From the NCBI RefSeq assembly GCF_018129025.1, contig NZ_JAAEDI010000001.1:227342-291341 (forward strand): DNA of 64,000 nucleotides. Direction: 5' to 3'. Positions 27,903 to 36,988 of the stretch are shown here, one piece after another. A program made the translations under genes and the position numbers. This stretch comes from Neoroseomonas terrae (lineage in GTDB: Bacteria; Pseudomonadota; Alphaproteobacteria; Acetobacterales; Acetobacteraceae). Each line of letters begins with the position of its first letter. Positions within the stretch are counted from its first letter, which is position 1. Below the pieces are notes generated by a model, which made no database searches, was not told the origin of the DNA, and saw nothing but the letters and a program-made list of their open reading frames with translations.

Positions 27903-29294
27903 ATGACCGCCTATTCGCCCAGCACCTTCCGCGGGCTCACCTTCCACGACGCCACGCCGCGATTCGCCGATGGCTCGGACACGCCGCGCGCCTATCTGGA
28001 ACGCTGCCTGGAGACGATTGCCGCGCGCGAGCCGACCGTCCGCGCCTGGGTGGTGATGAACCAGCAGGGCGCGCGCGAGGCGGCCGATGCCAGCACCGCA
28101 CGGTGGAAGGCGGGGAAGCCGCTCTCGGCCATCGACGGCATGCCGGTGGGCATCAAGGACCTGCTCGAGACGCGCGACATGCCGACGCAGATGGGCTGCG
28201 TGGGGTATCGCGGGAATTTCCCGAAGCGGGACAATGCGGCCGTCTGGGCGCTACGCCAGGCCGGCACGGTGGTGCTCGGCAAGACCGTGACGACCGAGCT
28301 CGGCGGCGCGCATCCCGGCCCGACGACCAACCCCTTCGATTCCGGGCGCACGCCGGGCGGATCTTCGTCGGGTTCTGCGGCCGCTGTCGGGGCATGCATG
28401 GTGCCGGCGGCGATCGGCTCGCAGGTCGGCGGGTCGATCATCCGCCCCGCCAGCTATTGCGGAAACTACGCGCTGAAGCCGACGCAGGGCGGCATCAACC
28501 GCGGTGAGCGGCAGGCGACCAGCATGAGCACCCATGGCCCGCATGCCGGCTCCATCGAGGATATGTGGCTGGTCGCCATCGAGATCGCGAAGCGGGCGGG
28601 GGGCGATCCGGGCCGGCTGGGCCTGTTCGGCCCGGATGCGCCGCCGGCGGCGCGCCGCCCGGCGACCGTCGCGGTGATGGAGGCCGAGGGCTGGCGCCTG
28701 CTGGACGATGCCAGCCGCGCGGCCTTCGAGGCGATCGTGGACGCCTTGCGCGCGCAGGGCGTGACGGTGCTGCGCCGCGCCGACCATCCGGCCATCGAGC
28801 GCTTCGAACAGGCGATCCAGGGCGTGCAGGCACTGACCAACGTCATCACCGGCTGGGAGAACCACTGGAACTTCCGCAACCTGGTCGCGCAGGACCCGAA
28901 CAACATCAGCGATCGGGCCAAGTCGGTCCTCGCCGGGGCCGAGAAGCAGAGCATCGAGGATTATCGCGCCGCCATCCTGAAGCGTGAGGAAATGCGCCGC
29001 GCGCATGAGGCGATCGGGCCGGTGGTCGATGCGCTGATCGCGCCGGCCTCGCCCGGCCCCGCGCCGGTATGGACGGGCGACGTGCCGGGCCAGCCGCAGA
29101 TCAAGCGGCCGACCGGCGATGCCGTCTACAACACGCCGAGTTCGGCGCTTGGCGCGCCCGTGGTGACGGTGCCGCTGATGTCGGTTGGCGGGATGCCGAT
29201 GGGCGTGCAGGTGATGGGCCAGTCCCACACCGATGCGGCAATGACCGCGATCGCGCGGTGGATGGCGGAATCCGTTCCGCCCGTCGCAGCCTGA
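27903..29294 (+). CDS. Amidase-signature family hydrolase
   Basis: 463 aa. The Ser-cisSer-Lys triad is visible: Lys85 in MPVGIKDLLET, the cis-Ser near residue 155 in TPGGSSSGSAAAVGA, and nucleophile Ser178 in GSQVGGSIIRPASYCG. It hydrolyses a carboxamide; the family includes amidases, allophanate hydrolase and GatA, and nothing here marks it as GatA. AAGGAG lies 12 bases before the ATG; a start 36 bases upstream (MNVRVPEG) is less likely. It is followed at 23 bases by the citryl-CoA-lyase-like gene, then hyuB and hyuA, suggesting stepwise breakdown of a cyclic amide or imide. Confidence 0.93.
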   Translation: MTAYSPSTFRGLTFHDATPRFADGSDTPRAYLERCLETIAAREPTVRAWVVMNQQGAREAADASTARWKAGKPLSAIDGMPVGIKDLLETRDMPTQMGCVGYRGNFPKRDNAAVWALRQAGTVVLGKTVTTELGGAHPGPTTNPFDSGRTPGGSSSGSAAAVGACMVPAAIGSQVGGSIIRPASYCGNYALKPTQGGINRGERQATSMSTHGPHAGSIEDMWLVAIEIAKRAGGDPGRLGLFGPDAPPAARRPATVAVMEAEGWRLLDDASRAAFEAIVDALRAQGVTVLRRADHPAIERFEQAIQGVQALTNVITGWENHWNFRNLVAQDPNNISDRAKSVLAGAEKQSIEDYRAAILKREEMRRAHEAIGPVVDALIAPASPGPAPVWTGDVPGQPQIKRPTGDAVYNTPSSALGAPVVTVPLMSVGGMPMGVQVMGQSHTDAAMTAIARWMAESVPPVAA

Positions 29295-29317
29295 AGCGGC
29301 CAGGGGAGGAAACGAGA

Positions 29318-30082
29318 ATGGACAACAACACCACTTACCTCTGCACTACCGACGAGACCTCCATCACCATCCGCGGCAAGGATCTGGTGACGGAGCTCGT
29401 CGGGCATCTGACTTATACGGAGATGGTGTTCTTCCTGCTGCGGAACCGGGTTCCCACCCCGGCCGAGACGCGGGCGCTCGACGCCTGCCTGGTGATCCTG
29501 ATGGAGCACGGGCTGACGCTGAACACGCTGACGGCGCGCTTCGTCGCCAGCGCCGTGCCCGACCAGATCCAGGTGGCGATGGGTGCGAGCCTGATGACGA
29601 TCGGCGACACCTTCATGGGCACGATGGAAGGCTGCGCGCGCATCCTCCAGGCCGGGGTGAAGGCCGGCGGCGATCCGCGCGCCTATTGCGCCGAGGTGGC
29701 CGCGAAGCACCGCGCCGAGAAGAAGGCGGTGCCCGGCTTCGGCCACCGCTTCCACAAGCCGGACGATCCGCGGTCGGCCCGGCTGTTCGAGGTCGCCGAA
29801 CAGGCCGGCGCGGCCGGCCCGCACATCGCCATGCTGCGCATCCTGGCGGAGGAGGTTGACCGCGCCGCCGGCAAGCACATCACCATCAATGCGACCGGGG
29901 CGATCGGCGCCGCCTTCTCCGACATCGGCTTCGGTCCTGAGGTGATGCGCGGCCTCGCCGTCGTGTCCCGCAGCGGCGGGCTGGTCGCGCATATTGCCGA
30001 GGAGCGTCAGAGTGGATCGGCCCGGCTGATCGAGAAGCTGGCCAAGCAGAACGTCCAGTACCGCGACCCGCCGAAGGTCTGA
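29318..30082 (+). CDS. Citryl-CoA lyase / citrate-synthase-like protein
   Basis: 254 aa. Shares the citrate-synthase fold core: TYTEMVFFLLRNRVPTPAET, a mid segment, and the active-site region KKAVPGFGHRFHKPDDPRSA with its GHR-type His. HITINATGAIGAAFSDIGFG and LAVVSRSGGLVAHIAEERQS follow. Full citrate synthases are about 370-430 aa; this length matches citryl-CoA lyases and the citrate-synthase-like module of ATP-citrate lyase. In this setting it may cleave a CoA-activated hydroxy-acid made from the amidase/hydantoinase product, which is inference. A strong GGGGAGGA ribosome-binding site precedes the ATG. Confidence 0.85.
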   Translation: MDNNTTYLCTTDETSITIRGKDLVTELVGHLTYTEMVFFLLRNRVPTPAETRALDACLVILMEHGLTLNTLTARFVASAVPDQIQVAMGASLMTIGDTFMGTMEGCARILQAGVKAGGDPRAYCAEVAAKHRAEKKAVPGFGHRFHKPDDPRSARLFEVAEQAGAAGPHIAMLRILAEEVDRAAGKHITINATGAIGAAFSDIGFGPEVMRGLAVVSRSGGLVAHIAEERQSGSARLIEKLAKQNVQYRDPPKV

Positions 30083-30096
30083 TCAATTCGTCCAGC

Positions 30097-30106
30097 ATAT
30101 TAATAT
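30097..30106. promoter_or_regulatory. AT-rich palindrome upstream of hyuB
   Basis: ATATTAATAT is a perfect 10-base palindrome within an AT-rich island of about 40 bases, strikingly unlike the surrounding GC-rich sequence. It lies 14 bases after the citryl-CoA-lyase-like gene and about 80 bases before hyuB. It could be a promoter element or regulator site giving hyuBA separate control. No matching regulator is adjacent. Confidence 0.35.
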
Positions 30107-30186
30107 CGTCGGAAATCATATTGGCCGGTCGCTTCGGGCCAGCCCACACTTCCGTCATCGCCCTGACGCATGACCGGATGGATGTG

Positions 30187-31845
30187 ATGCCCGAAGCGCC
30201 GCCAGCTTCCGCGCTGGACCCAATTACCCTCGAAATCTACTGGAACCGCCTGATCTCGGCGGCGGACGAGGCGGCCACCGGGCTGCTCCGCACCGCCTTC
30301 TCCACCATCGTGCGCGAGTCGAACGACTTCGCCACGGTGCTGATGGACCGGGATGGCAACAGCGTGTCGGAGAACACGGGCGGCCTCGCCTCCTTCTCCT
30401 GCATCCTGCCCAAGACGACGAAGGACTTCCTGAAGCGTTATCCGGCCGAGACCTGGAAGCCGGGCGACGTGGTCGTGACCAACGACCCGTGGCTTGCGAC
30501 CGGCCACCTTCCGGACTTCACCGTCACCACGGGCATCTTCCATCGCGGCAAGCTGGTGGGCTTCTCGGGCTCGATCTCGCATTCGCCGGATGTCGGGGGG
30601 TCGCTGTGGTCGGCTGACTGCCGCGAGATCTTCGAGGAAGGCATCCGCATCCCGCCGTCGCGCCTGCTGCGCGAAGGGAAGTGGAACGAGCAGTTGCTCG
30701 ACATCCTGCTCGGCAATGTCCGCGTGCCGCGCCAGGTGCTGGGCGATCTGCAGGCGCAGGTTGTCGCGGCCGAGGTCGGCGCGCGCCGCGTCGCGGAATT
30801 TCTGGAAGACACCGGCCTGCCCGATTTGCAGGAATTGTCGGGCGCGCTGAGCGAGCGCGCAGACCGCGCGCTGCGCCGCGCCATCGCCGCCGTGCCGGAT
30901 GGTTCCTGGTCCTCCGTCATCACTGCCGACGGCTTCGACGACAAGCACACGCGCATCGCCTGCACCGTCACGGTGAAGGGCGAGACGATGCATATCGACT
31001 ATGCCGGCACCTCGCCGCAGATCGATCGCGGCATCAACTGCGTGATGAACTACACGCACGCTTACTCGGTCTATCCGGTGAAGTGCGCGCTCGATCCCTT
31101 CACGCCGCGCAATGAGGGCTCGTACCAGGCCGTCACGGTCTCGGCGCCGGAGCGGTCGATCCTGAACCCCGTCTATCCCGCGCCGGTCAGCGCGCGGCAG
31201 CTCACGGGCCACCTGCTGGCAGGCGCGATCTACCAGGCGCTGGCGCAGGTCATCCCGGACAAGGTGATCGCCGATTGCGGTGGCGCGCCGACCATGCGCG
31301 CGCTGTTCAGCGGCACCAAGGCGGATGGCGACAGCTTCTCCCAGGTGCTGTTCGCCTCCGGCGGCATGGGCGCCTGCCCGCACAAGGACGGCATGTCGGC
31401 GACGGCCTTCCCGACCAATGTCGGCGCGGGCTCCATCGAGGCCTATGAATCCGTCGCGCCGATCATCGTGCGCAAGAAGCGCCTGCGCGTGGATTCCGGC
31501 GGCGCCGGCACCTTCCGCGGTGGTCTGGGCCAGGAGATCGAACTGGAGCTCGACAGCGAACAGGCCGCGCGCCTGTCGCTGCTGTCCGACCGCCACAAGA
31601 ACCCGGCGGGCGGCATCCTCGGCGGCCTGCATGGTGCGCCCTCGGTTATCGAGTTCGGCGACGGCACCAAGCCGCATCCGAAGTCGCGCACCTCGATCGA
31701 CCCGAAGCAGTCGGTGCTGCTGCTTTATGCCGGCGGCGGCGGGTATGGCGACCCGAAGAAGCGCGCCCCTGAATCGGTGAAGGAAGACCTTCGCCACGGC
31801 TACATCTCGGCCGAGGCGGCCAAGACCATCTACGGCGTGGAGTGA
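30187..31845 (+). CDS. hyuB: Hydantoinase B / oxoprolinase family subunit
   Basis: 552 aa. The family opening LDPITLEIYWNRLISAADEA, then RESNDFATVLMDRDGN, KPGDVVVTNDPWLATGHLPD and a C-terminal glycine-rich ending (LLYAGGGGYGDPKKRAPE) define HyuB. With HyuA it forms an ATP-dependent ring-opening enzyme for hydantoins, 5-oxoproline-like lactams, or an acetone/acetophenone carboxylase-type complex. Several starts are possible (30178 ATG, 30121 TTG). 30187 is chosen because homology begins within ten residues, but no strong ribosome-binding site decides it. It is closely followed by hyuA. Confidence 0.93.
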   Translation: MPEAPPASALDPITLEIYWNRLISAADEAATGLLRTAFSTIVRESNDFATVLMDRDGNSVSENTGGLASFSCILPKTTKDFLKRYPAETWKPGDVVVTNDPWLATGHLPDFTVTTGIFHRGKLVGFSGSISHSPDVGGSLWSADCREIFEEGIRIPPSRLLREGKWNEQLLDILLGNVRVPRQVLGDLQAQVVAAEVGARRVAEFLEDTGLPDLQELSGALSERADRALRRAIAAVPDGSWSSVITADGFDDKHTRIACTVTVKGETMHIDYAGTSPQIDRGINCVMNYTHAYSVYPVKCALDPFTPRNEGSYQAVTVSAPERSILNPVYPAPVSARQLTGHLLAGAIYQALAQVIPDKVIADCGGAPTMRALFSGTKADGDSFSQVLFASGGMGACPHKDGMSATAFPTNVGAGSIEAYESVAPIIVRKKRLRVDSGGAGTFRGGLGQEIELELDSEQAARLSLLSDRHKNPAGGILGGLHGAPSVIEFGDGTKPHPKSRTSIDPKQSVLLLYAGGGGYGDPKKRAPESVKEDLRHGYISAEAAKTIYGVE

Positions 31846-31850
31846 CGCGC

Positions 31851-33950
31851 ATGACCACCACTTCCACCGCCCGCGTCGGGGTCGATGTCGGCGGCACCTT
31901 CACCGACCTGGTGCTGCACGACCCGGTGCGCAACATCGTCCGTACCGGCAAGCTGCTGACCACGCCGGACGATCCCTCCGAGGCCATCCTGAACGGCATC
32001 GCGCGCATCCTGCGCGAGGCCGACCTGAAGCCCGAGGACCTGCACAGCGTCATCCACGGCACGACGCTGGTGACCAACACCATCATCGAGCGGACGGGCG
32101 CGACGGTCGGCCTGCTCTGCACCGATGGTTTCCGCGACAGCATCGAGATCGGGCGCGAAACGCGCTACGACCTGTACGACTTGTTCCTGGAAACCCCAGC
32201 GATCCTGGTGCCACGCGCGCTGCGCCTGGAAATCCCCGAGCGCATCGCCAATGACGGCCGCGTGCTGAAGCCGCTCGACGAAGCGGCCGTGGCGACGGCT
32301 GCAAAGCAACTGGTGGAAGGCGAGGGCGCCGAGGCGATCGCGGTCGGCTTCCTGCATTCCTACCACGCGCCGCAGCATGAAAAGCGCGCGGGCGAGATCA
32401 TCCGCAGCCTGTATCCGAAGGTGCCGGTTTCGCTCTCGGCCGAGGTGGCGCCGGAAATCCGCGAGTTCGAACGCACCTCGACCGCCTGCGCCAACGCCTA
32501 TGTGCAGCCGCTGATGGCGCGGTATCTCGATCGCGTGCAGTCCTCGCTGGAGGCCACCGGCTTCCGTGGCAATCTCTATATCATGCTGTCGGGTGGCGGC
32601 ATCACCACCGTCCGCGAGGCGAAGGACTTCCCGATCCGCCTGATCGAATCCGGCCCGGCGGCCGGCGCGATGGCGGCGGCCTTCATCTCGCGCCTCGCGG
32701 GGCTCGAGCATGTCGTGTCCTACGACATGGGCGGCACCACCGCGAAGATGTGCCTGGTCGATCACTTCGAGCCGAACCACAAGTTCGACTTCGAGGCCGG
32801 CCGCGTGCGCCGCTTCCAGAAGGGGTCTGGCCTGCCGCTGAAGGTCTCGGTGGTGGACATGATCGAGATCGGCGCGGGCGGCGGGTCGCTCGCGCGCATC
32901 GATCCGGGCTCGGGGCTGATGAAGGTCGGGCCGCGCAGCGCCGGCGCGAAGCCGGGGCCGGTCTGCTACGGCCGCGGCGGCGTCGAACCCGCCGTGACCG
33001 ATGCGGACCTCGTGCTTGGCCGTCTCGACCCCGCCTACTTCCTCGGCGGCGAGATGGCGCTGAACCTCGACCCGGTGCGCAAGGCCTTCGAGACGCGCAT
33101 CTCGGCCGAGACCGGCATCGGCGTCGATGAGGCGGCCCTCGGCGTGCAGCGCATCGTCGACGAGACGATGGCGTCCGCGACGCGCATGCATCTGGCCGAG
33201 AAGGGCAAGGATCCGCGCCGCTACACCATGATCGCCTTCGGTGGTGCGGGCCCGGTGCATGCCTGGAACCTCGCGCGGCTGCTGAAGATCAAGACGCTGG
33301 TGGTACCGCTGGGTGCGGGCGTGGCCTCGGCGCTCGGCTTCCTCGTCGCACCACCGGCGACGGACATGGTGCGGTCCTACGTTGCGCGGCTGGAGCGCAT
33401 CGACTGGGCGCGGGTGAACGGCTTGTTCGCCGAGATGAAGGCGATCGGCACGCAATTGCTGACCGAGGCGGGTGCGAAGGCTGACGCCATCACCTTCCGC
33501 CCGGTCGCCGAGATGCGCCATGTCGGCCAGGGCTTCGAGATCCCGGTCGCGCTGCCGAGCCTGGAACTCTCGGACGCCGATGTCCCGGCGATCCGCAGCA
33601 CCTTCTTCGAAACCTATCGCGACCGCTTCGAGCGCGTGGTCGAGGAAAGCCCGATCGAGGCGCTGTCCTGGCGCCTGTCCTGCTCCGCGCCGGGCTGGAC
33701 GATCGACCTCGCTGGTGCGGTGCCGAAAGGCGATGCGCCCGCCCAGCCGACGCCGCGCACCACGCGCCGCGTGTTGTTCGAGGGCGCTGGGTGGCTCGAA
33801 TGCCCGGTCTATGACCGCTATGCGCTGCGTTCCGGCGCGACGCTGAGCGGCCCGGCGCTGATCGAGGAGCGTGAATCCACCTGCGTCGTCGGGCCGGACA
33901 GCACGATCGCGGTCGATAACTTCCTCAACCTGGTTATCGAGCTGCCCTGA
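31851..33950 (+). CDS. hyuA: Hydantoinase A / oxoprolinase family subunit
   Basis: 699 aa. The N-terminal actin-like ATPase begins RVGVDVGGTFTDLVLHDPVR, with VIHGTTLVTNTIIERTGATV and FERTSTACANAYVQPLMARY. The second half has SYDMGGTTAKMCLVDHFEPN, IGAGGGSLARIDPGSGLMKV, GPRSAGAKPGPVCYGRGG and AFGGAGPVHAWNLARLL, all HyuA hallmarks. It partners the HyuB encoded just upstream (GTGA overlap possible; the ATG at 31851 is preferred because GGAG lies eight bases upstream). The presence of both subunits, and no third acetone-carboxylase gamma subunit, favours a hydantoinase/lactamase over a carboxylase. Confidence 0.94.
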   Translation: MTTTSTARVGVDVGGTFTDLVLHDPVRNIVRTGKLLTTPDDPSEAILNGIARILREADLKPEDLHSVIHGTTLVTNTIIERTGATVGLLCTDGFRDSIEIGRETRYDLYDLFLETPAILVPRALRLEIPERIANDGRVLKPLDEAAVATAAKQLVEGEGAEAIAVGFLHSYHAPQHEKRAGEIIRSLYPKVPVSLSAEVAPEIREFERTSTACANAYVQPLMARYLDRVQSSLEATGFRGNLYIMLSGGGITTVREAKDFPIRLIESGPAAGAMAAAFISRLAGLEHVVSYDMGGTTAKMCLVDHFEPNHKFDFEAGRVRRFQKGSGLPLKVSVVDMIEIGAGGGSLARIDPGSGLMKVGPRSAGAKPGPVCYGRGGVEPAVTDADLVLGRLDPAYFLGGEMALNLDPVRKAFETRISAETGIGVDEAALGVQRIVDETMASATRMHLAEKGKDPRRYTMIAFGGAGPVHAWNLARLLKIKTLVVPLGAGVASALGFLVAPPATDMVRSYVARLERIDWARVNGLFAEMKAIGTQLLTEAGAKADAITFRPVAEMRHVGQGFEIPVALPSLELSDADVPAIRSTFFETYRDRFERVVEESPIEALSWRLSCSAPGWTIDLAGAVPKGDAPAQPTPRTTRRVLFEGAGWLECPVYDRYALRSGATLSGPALIEERESTCVVGPDSTIAVDNFLNLVIELP

Positions 33951-33960
33951 CGGGAACAGC

Positions 33961-33994
33961 GCCGGCCATCACGTCTTCGACTCTGATGGCCGGC
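33961..33994 (+). terminator. Perfect 11-bp stem-loop after hyuA
   Basis: GCCGGCCATCA at 33961-33971 pairs perfectly with TGATGGCCGGC at 33984-33994 around a 12-base loop (CGTCTTCGACTC). It begins ten bases after the hyuA stop, with a convergent gene ending at 34066. There is no T-tract, but position and stem strength fit a transcription end or mRNA-stabilising hairpin. Confidence 0.6.
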
Positions 33995-34065
33995 ACGCCC
34001 GCGTCGCCCGGGCCGGGAGCTCGGATTTGCCTGAACGACCCCCGACCAGACAGTTATCGGGCCGC

Positions 34066-35037
34066 TCATTCGGCCCGGATATTCTGCTCGCGGATCAGGC
34101 GGCCCCACATCTCAGTCTCCTCTGCCAACATGCGGCGCAGGGCCTCGGCGTCACCGCTGACCAGGGCCACGCCCTGCGCAGCCATGCGGGTGGTCAGGTC
34201 CGGATCGGTGGTCGCTTCCCGTAGTGCCGCGCCGGCGCGCGCGACGATCGGCGCCGGCAGCCCGGCCGGGCCGAACAGTCCCTGCCAGAACACGCCGTCG
34301 AAGCCCGGCAGCACATCGGCGATCGGTGGCAGGTCCGGCACGGCTGCAGCGCGATCCTTCGACGAAATGGCGATCCCACGCGTAGCACCGGCCTGCACCG
34401 CGGGCAGGGCTTCCTGCACTGCGTTGAACATGCCCTGGATGCGGTTCTCGCGCAGGTCCAGCAACGCGGCGGGCCCGCCGCGATAGGGAACATGCACTAC
34501 GTCGATGCCGGCGCGGGCGCGGAACAGTTCCAGGCACAGATGGTTCACCGCGCCGGTGCCGGACGACCCGAAATTCAGCTTCCCCGGATTGGCCTTGGCA
34601 TAGGCAATCAACTCCGCCGTTGAGCGTACCGGCAGCGACGGATGCACATGGAGCACGAAGGCGGTGCGGAATACCGTGCCGATCGGCGTCAGCGCCGTCT
34701 GCGGATCACGCGGGGTCAGCGTCGGCTGTAGTGCCGGGTTGATGGCGAGCGTCGAGGTGCCCATCAGCAGCGTGTAGCCATCGGGTCGCGCCTGCGCTGC
34801 CGCGGTGTTGGCGACCGCCGTTGCCGCTCCCGGCCGATTCTCCAGCACCAGGGTCTGGCCGAGCGCCCGCCCCATACGCTCGGTCACCGCCCGCGCCGCG
34901 AAATCCGTGACGCCGCCGGGCGGATACCCGAGCAGAACGGCGACTGCGCGGCTCGGCCACCCCTCCTGCGCGGCGACGGAGCGCGGCACGGCGGGCAGGG
35001 CGATGGATGCGGCGATCAGAGCGCGGCGGCTGGTCAT
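34066..35037 (-). CDS. Tripartite tricarboxylate-type (Bug/TctC) solute-binding protein
   Basis: 323 aa. A Tat-like or Sec signal (MTSRRALIAASIALPAVPRS) ends near VAAQEG. Family blocks are WPSRAVAVLLGYPPGGVTDF, LVLENRPGAATAVANTAAAQ, PDGYTLLMGTSTLAINPALQ, KLNFGSSGTGAVNHL and VVHVPYRGGPAALLDL. These periplasmic proteins bind carboxylates or related small molecules with high affinity. No TctA/TctB membrane genes lie nearby, as is common where hundreds of orphan Bug genes exist. GGAGG sits five bases from the ATG chosen. Transcribed divergently from phnC. Confidence 0.93.
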   Translation of the reverse strand: MTSRRALIAASIALPAVPRSVAAQEGWPSRAVAVLLGYPPGGVTDFAARAVTERMGRALGQTLVLENRPGAATAVANTAAAQARPDGYTLLMGTSTLAINPALQPTLTPRDPQTALTPIGTVFRTAFVLHVHPSLPVRSTAELIAYAKANPGKLNFGSSGTGAVNHLCLELFRARAGIDVVHVPYRGGPAALLDLRENRIQGMFNAVQEALPAVQAGATRGIAISSKDRAAAVPDLPPIADVLPGFDGVFWQGLFGPAGLPAPIVARAGAALREATTDPDLTTRMAAQGVALVSGDAEALRRMLAEETEMWGRLIREQNIRAE

Positions 35038-35084
35038 GGAGGTCCTCCGTATGTTTGGACGCAGCCTGCCGCTTCGCAACAGCT

Positions 35085-35102
35085 CTGTCACTCTGACGTC
35101 AT
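35085..35102 (+). promoter_or_regulatory. Pho-box-like site upstream of phnC
   Basis: Two seven-base repeats with a four-base spacer, CTGTCAC-TCTG-ACGTCAT, match the PhoB half-sites CTGTCAT-N4-CTGTCAT at 11 of 14 positions. It lies about 55 bases upstream of the phnC start, in the divergent region shared with the Bug gene. Phosphate-starvation control of phn transporters by PhoB is well established in proteobacteria, so the location fits. A TGACGTCA palindrome overlaps it (35094-35101). Confidence 0.5.
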
Positions 35103-35156
35103 CGGGTGGTCACCTCGCGCTGCTACGCCGCGCCGCATCGGGGATGCTGTGGGACG

Positions 35157-35954
35157 ATGCTGGAAATCGAGGGCCTGACGCGCCGCTTTGGCGCGAAGAC
35201 AGCTGTGGACGGCGTCAGCCTGCGCATCCCTGCCGGGCAGATGGTCGGCGTGATTGGCCGTTCCGGGGCCGGCAAGTCGACGATGCTGCGCATGCTGAAC
35301 CGGCTGACTGATCCGTCCGAAGGGCGCATCCGGTTCGACGGCACCGACATCACTGCGCTGAAGGCGAAGGCGCTGCGGGACTGGCGCATGCGCTGCGCGA
35401 TGATCTTCCAGCAGTTCAACCTTGTGCAGCGGCTCGATGTACTGACCAACGTGCTGGTCGGGCGGCTGAACCGGCGGCCACTGATCTCATCCTTGCTTCG
35501 GATGTTCACCGCTGAGGAGCGAGCCATGGCGCTCGCAGCCCTGGATCGCTTCGACCTCGCCGAGGCGGCGCTGCAGCGCGCGGAAACGCTCTCGGGCGGC
35601 CAGCAGCAGCGCGTCGCGATCGCCCGCGCCATGCTGCAGGAGCCGCGCATCATCCTGGCGGATGAACCGATCGCGAGTCTCGATCCGCGCAATTCGCGCA
35701 TCGTCATGGATGCGCTGCGCGGCGTGAACCGGGATGGGATTACCGTCCTGGTCAACCTGCATGACCTCGCAACCGCCCGCGAGTACTGCGATCGCATCGT
35801 GGCGCTGAACGCCGGGCGCCTCGTCTTCGACGGCGCGCCCATCGACCTCACCGCGCAACGAATCCGCGAGATCTACGGCGTGAGCGAGGAGGAGTTCGCC
35901 GAGCAGGCCGCCGCGGCCGTCGGCGCTACGCCGCGCCAGCCCGTCACCGCCTGA
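35157..35954 (+). CDS. phnC: Phosphonate/phosphite ABC transporter ATP-binding protein
   Basis: 265 aa. Walker A is GRSGAGKST, the Q-loop [20 protein letters not shown], the signature [15 protein letters not shown], Walker [13 protein letters not shown] and the H-loop [23 protein letters not shown] plus the [12 protein letters not shown] ending is diagnostic of PhnC rather than other importer ATPases. It energises uptake of phosphonates, phosphite or related compounds bound by PhnD. The start [16 protein letters not shown] fits family length; in-frame starts further upstream give unrelated residues. Confidence 0.95.
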   Translation: MLEIEGLTRRFGAKTAVDGVSLRIPAGQMVGVIGRSGAGKSTMLRMLNRLTDPSEGRIRFDGTDITALKAKALRDWRMRCAMIFQQFNLVQRLDVLTNVLVGRLNRRPLISSLLRMFTAEERAMALAALDRFDLAEAALQRAETLSGGQQQRVAIARAMLQEPRIILADEPIASLDPRNSRIVMDALRGVNRDGITVLVNLHDLATAREYCDRIVALNAGRLVFDGAPIDLTAQRIREIYGVSEEEFAEQAAAAVGATPRQPVTA

Positions 35955-35977
35955 CACTGCTTCATAGGAGAAGCGCC

Positions 35978-36988
35978 ATGATCACCCGTCGTACTCTTGC
36001 CGGCCTGACCGCCGGCGCGCTGATCGCGCCTGGCATCGCCGCCGCGCAGCAACAGCAGGCGCAGCCGACGATGCGTCGCACGCTCGACGCCAATACGACG
36101 ATGCCGACTGCCGGCCGCCGCCCGTGGGTGGACCAGGTCCCGCAGCTGCGCGTCGGCCTGCTCGGCGGCGAGAACGAGGCTGATCGCCTTGGTCGCTTCG
36201 GCGCCTATCGTGAACTGCTCGAGACGACCTTCGGCGTGCCGACGCGCCTGTTCCCGGCGAGCGACTACGCCGGCGTGCTGCAGGCATTCTCGGCGGGCCA
36301 GATCGAGATGTCGAGCATGGGCTCCTCCGGCTATGCCGGCGCTTGGCTCGACACGAACGGCGGTGTGCAGCCGCTGGTGGTGCCCGAGGAGAATGACGGC
36401 TCTATCGCCTATGTCGCCGTGCTGGTCGTCCGCGCGGATAGCGGCATCACCAATCTGGAGCAGATGCGCGGCAAGTCGCTCGCCTGGGCCGATCCGAACT
36501 CGACCTCCGGCTACCTGATTCCGCGGTTCGCGCTGCGCCGCTCGGGCATCGGCGTGGAGAGCGGCCAGTACTTCTCGCGCACCGGCTTCGCCGGGGGGCA
36601 TGAGCAGGGCGTCGTCGCGGTGCTGCAGCGCCAGTACGACGGTGCGGTGACCTGGGCCTCGGGCCAGGGTGACGTCGCGCAGGGCTACAGCCGCGGCAAT
36701 CTGCGCGCCATGGTGGAGAAGGGCATGCTGAACATGGCCGATCTCCGGATCGTTTGGACCTCAGACCCGATCCCGAACGGCCCGCTCGTTGTTCGCAGCG
36801 CGCTGCCGGACGCGTTCAAGGAAGACATGACGCGCTTTCACCTGGCGCTGCCCAAGTCGCATCCCGAGATCTACCAGCAGATCGAGCGCGGCGGCGGCAT
36901 GGGCTATCGCGAAGTCACGCACGAGACTTTCGCGATGATCGTCGACCTGCGGCGCGAGGAAGCCGCCGCCCGTCGCCGGCGTTCGTGA
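35978..36988 (+). CDS. phnD: Phosphonate/phosphite-binding periplasmic protein
   Basis: 336 aa. An N-terminal signal with an RR motif (MITRRTLAGLTAGALIAPGI) ends near AAAQQQ and could use Tat. The PhnD core reads LRVGLLGGENEADRLGRFGA, PTRLFPASDYAGVLQAFSAG, IEMSSMGSSGYAGAWL, KSLAWADPNSTSGYLIPRFA and GVVAVLQRQYDGAVTW. The SGYLIP loop normally caps the ligand. AGGAG lies before the ATG. Its GTGA overlap with the first permease gene suggests coupled translation. Whether it prefers phosphite, methylphosphonate or 2-aminoethylphosphonate cannot be told. Confidence 0.95.
   Translation: MITRRTLAGLTAGALIAPGIAAAQQQQAQPTMRRTLDANTTMPTAGRRPWVDQVPQLRVGLLGGENEADRLGRFGAYRELLETTFGVPTRLFPASDYAGVLQAFSAGQIEMSSMGSSGYAGAWLDTNGGVQPLVVPEENDGSIAYVAVLVVRADSGITNLEQMRGKSLAWADPNSTSGYLIPRFALRRSGIGVESGQYFSRTGFAGGHEQGVVAVLQRQYDGAVTWASGQGDVAQGYSRGNLRAMVEKGMLNMADLRIVWTSDPIPNGPLVVRSALPDAFKEDMTRFHLALPKSHPEIYQQIERGGGMGYREVTHETFAMIVDLRREEAAARRRRS

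Noticed and set aside
31830..33521. Minus-strand open frame of about 563 codons across hyuA
   Set aside because: Arg/His-rich shadow of the hydantoinase A gene.
35094..35101. TGACGTCA palindrome as a stand-alone regulator site
   Set aside because: Eight-base palindromes are expected by chance at this scale, and the Pho-box reading explains the same bases better.
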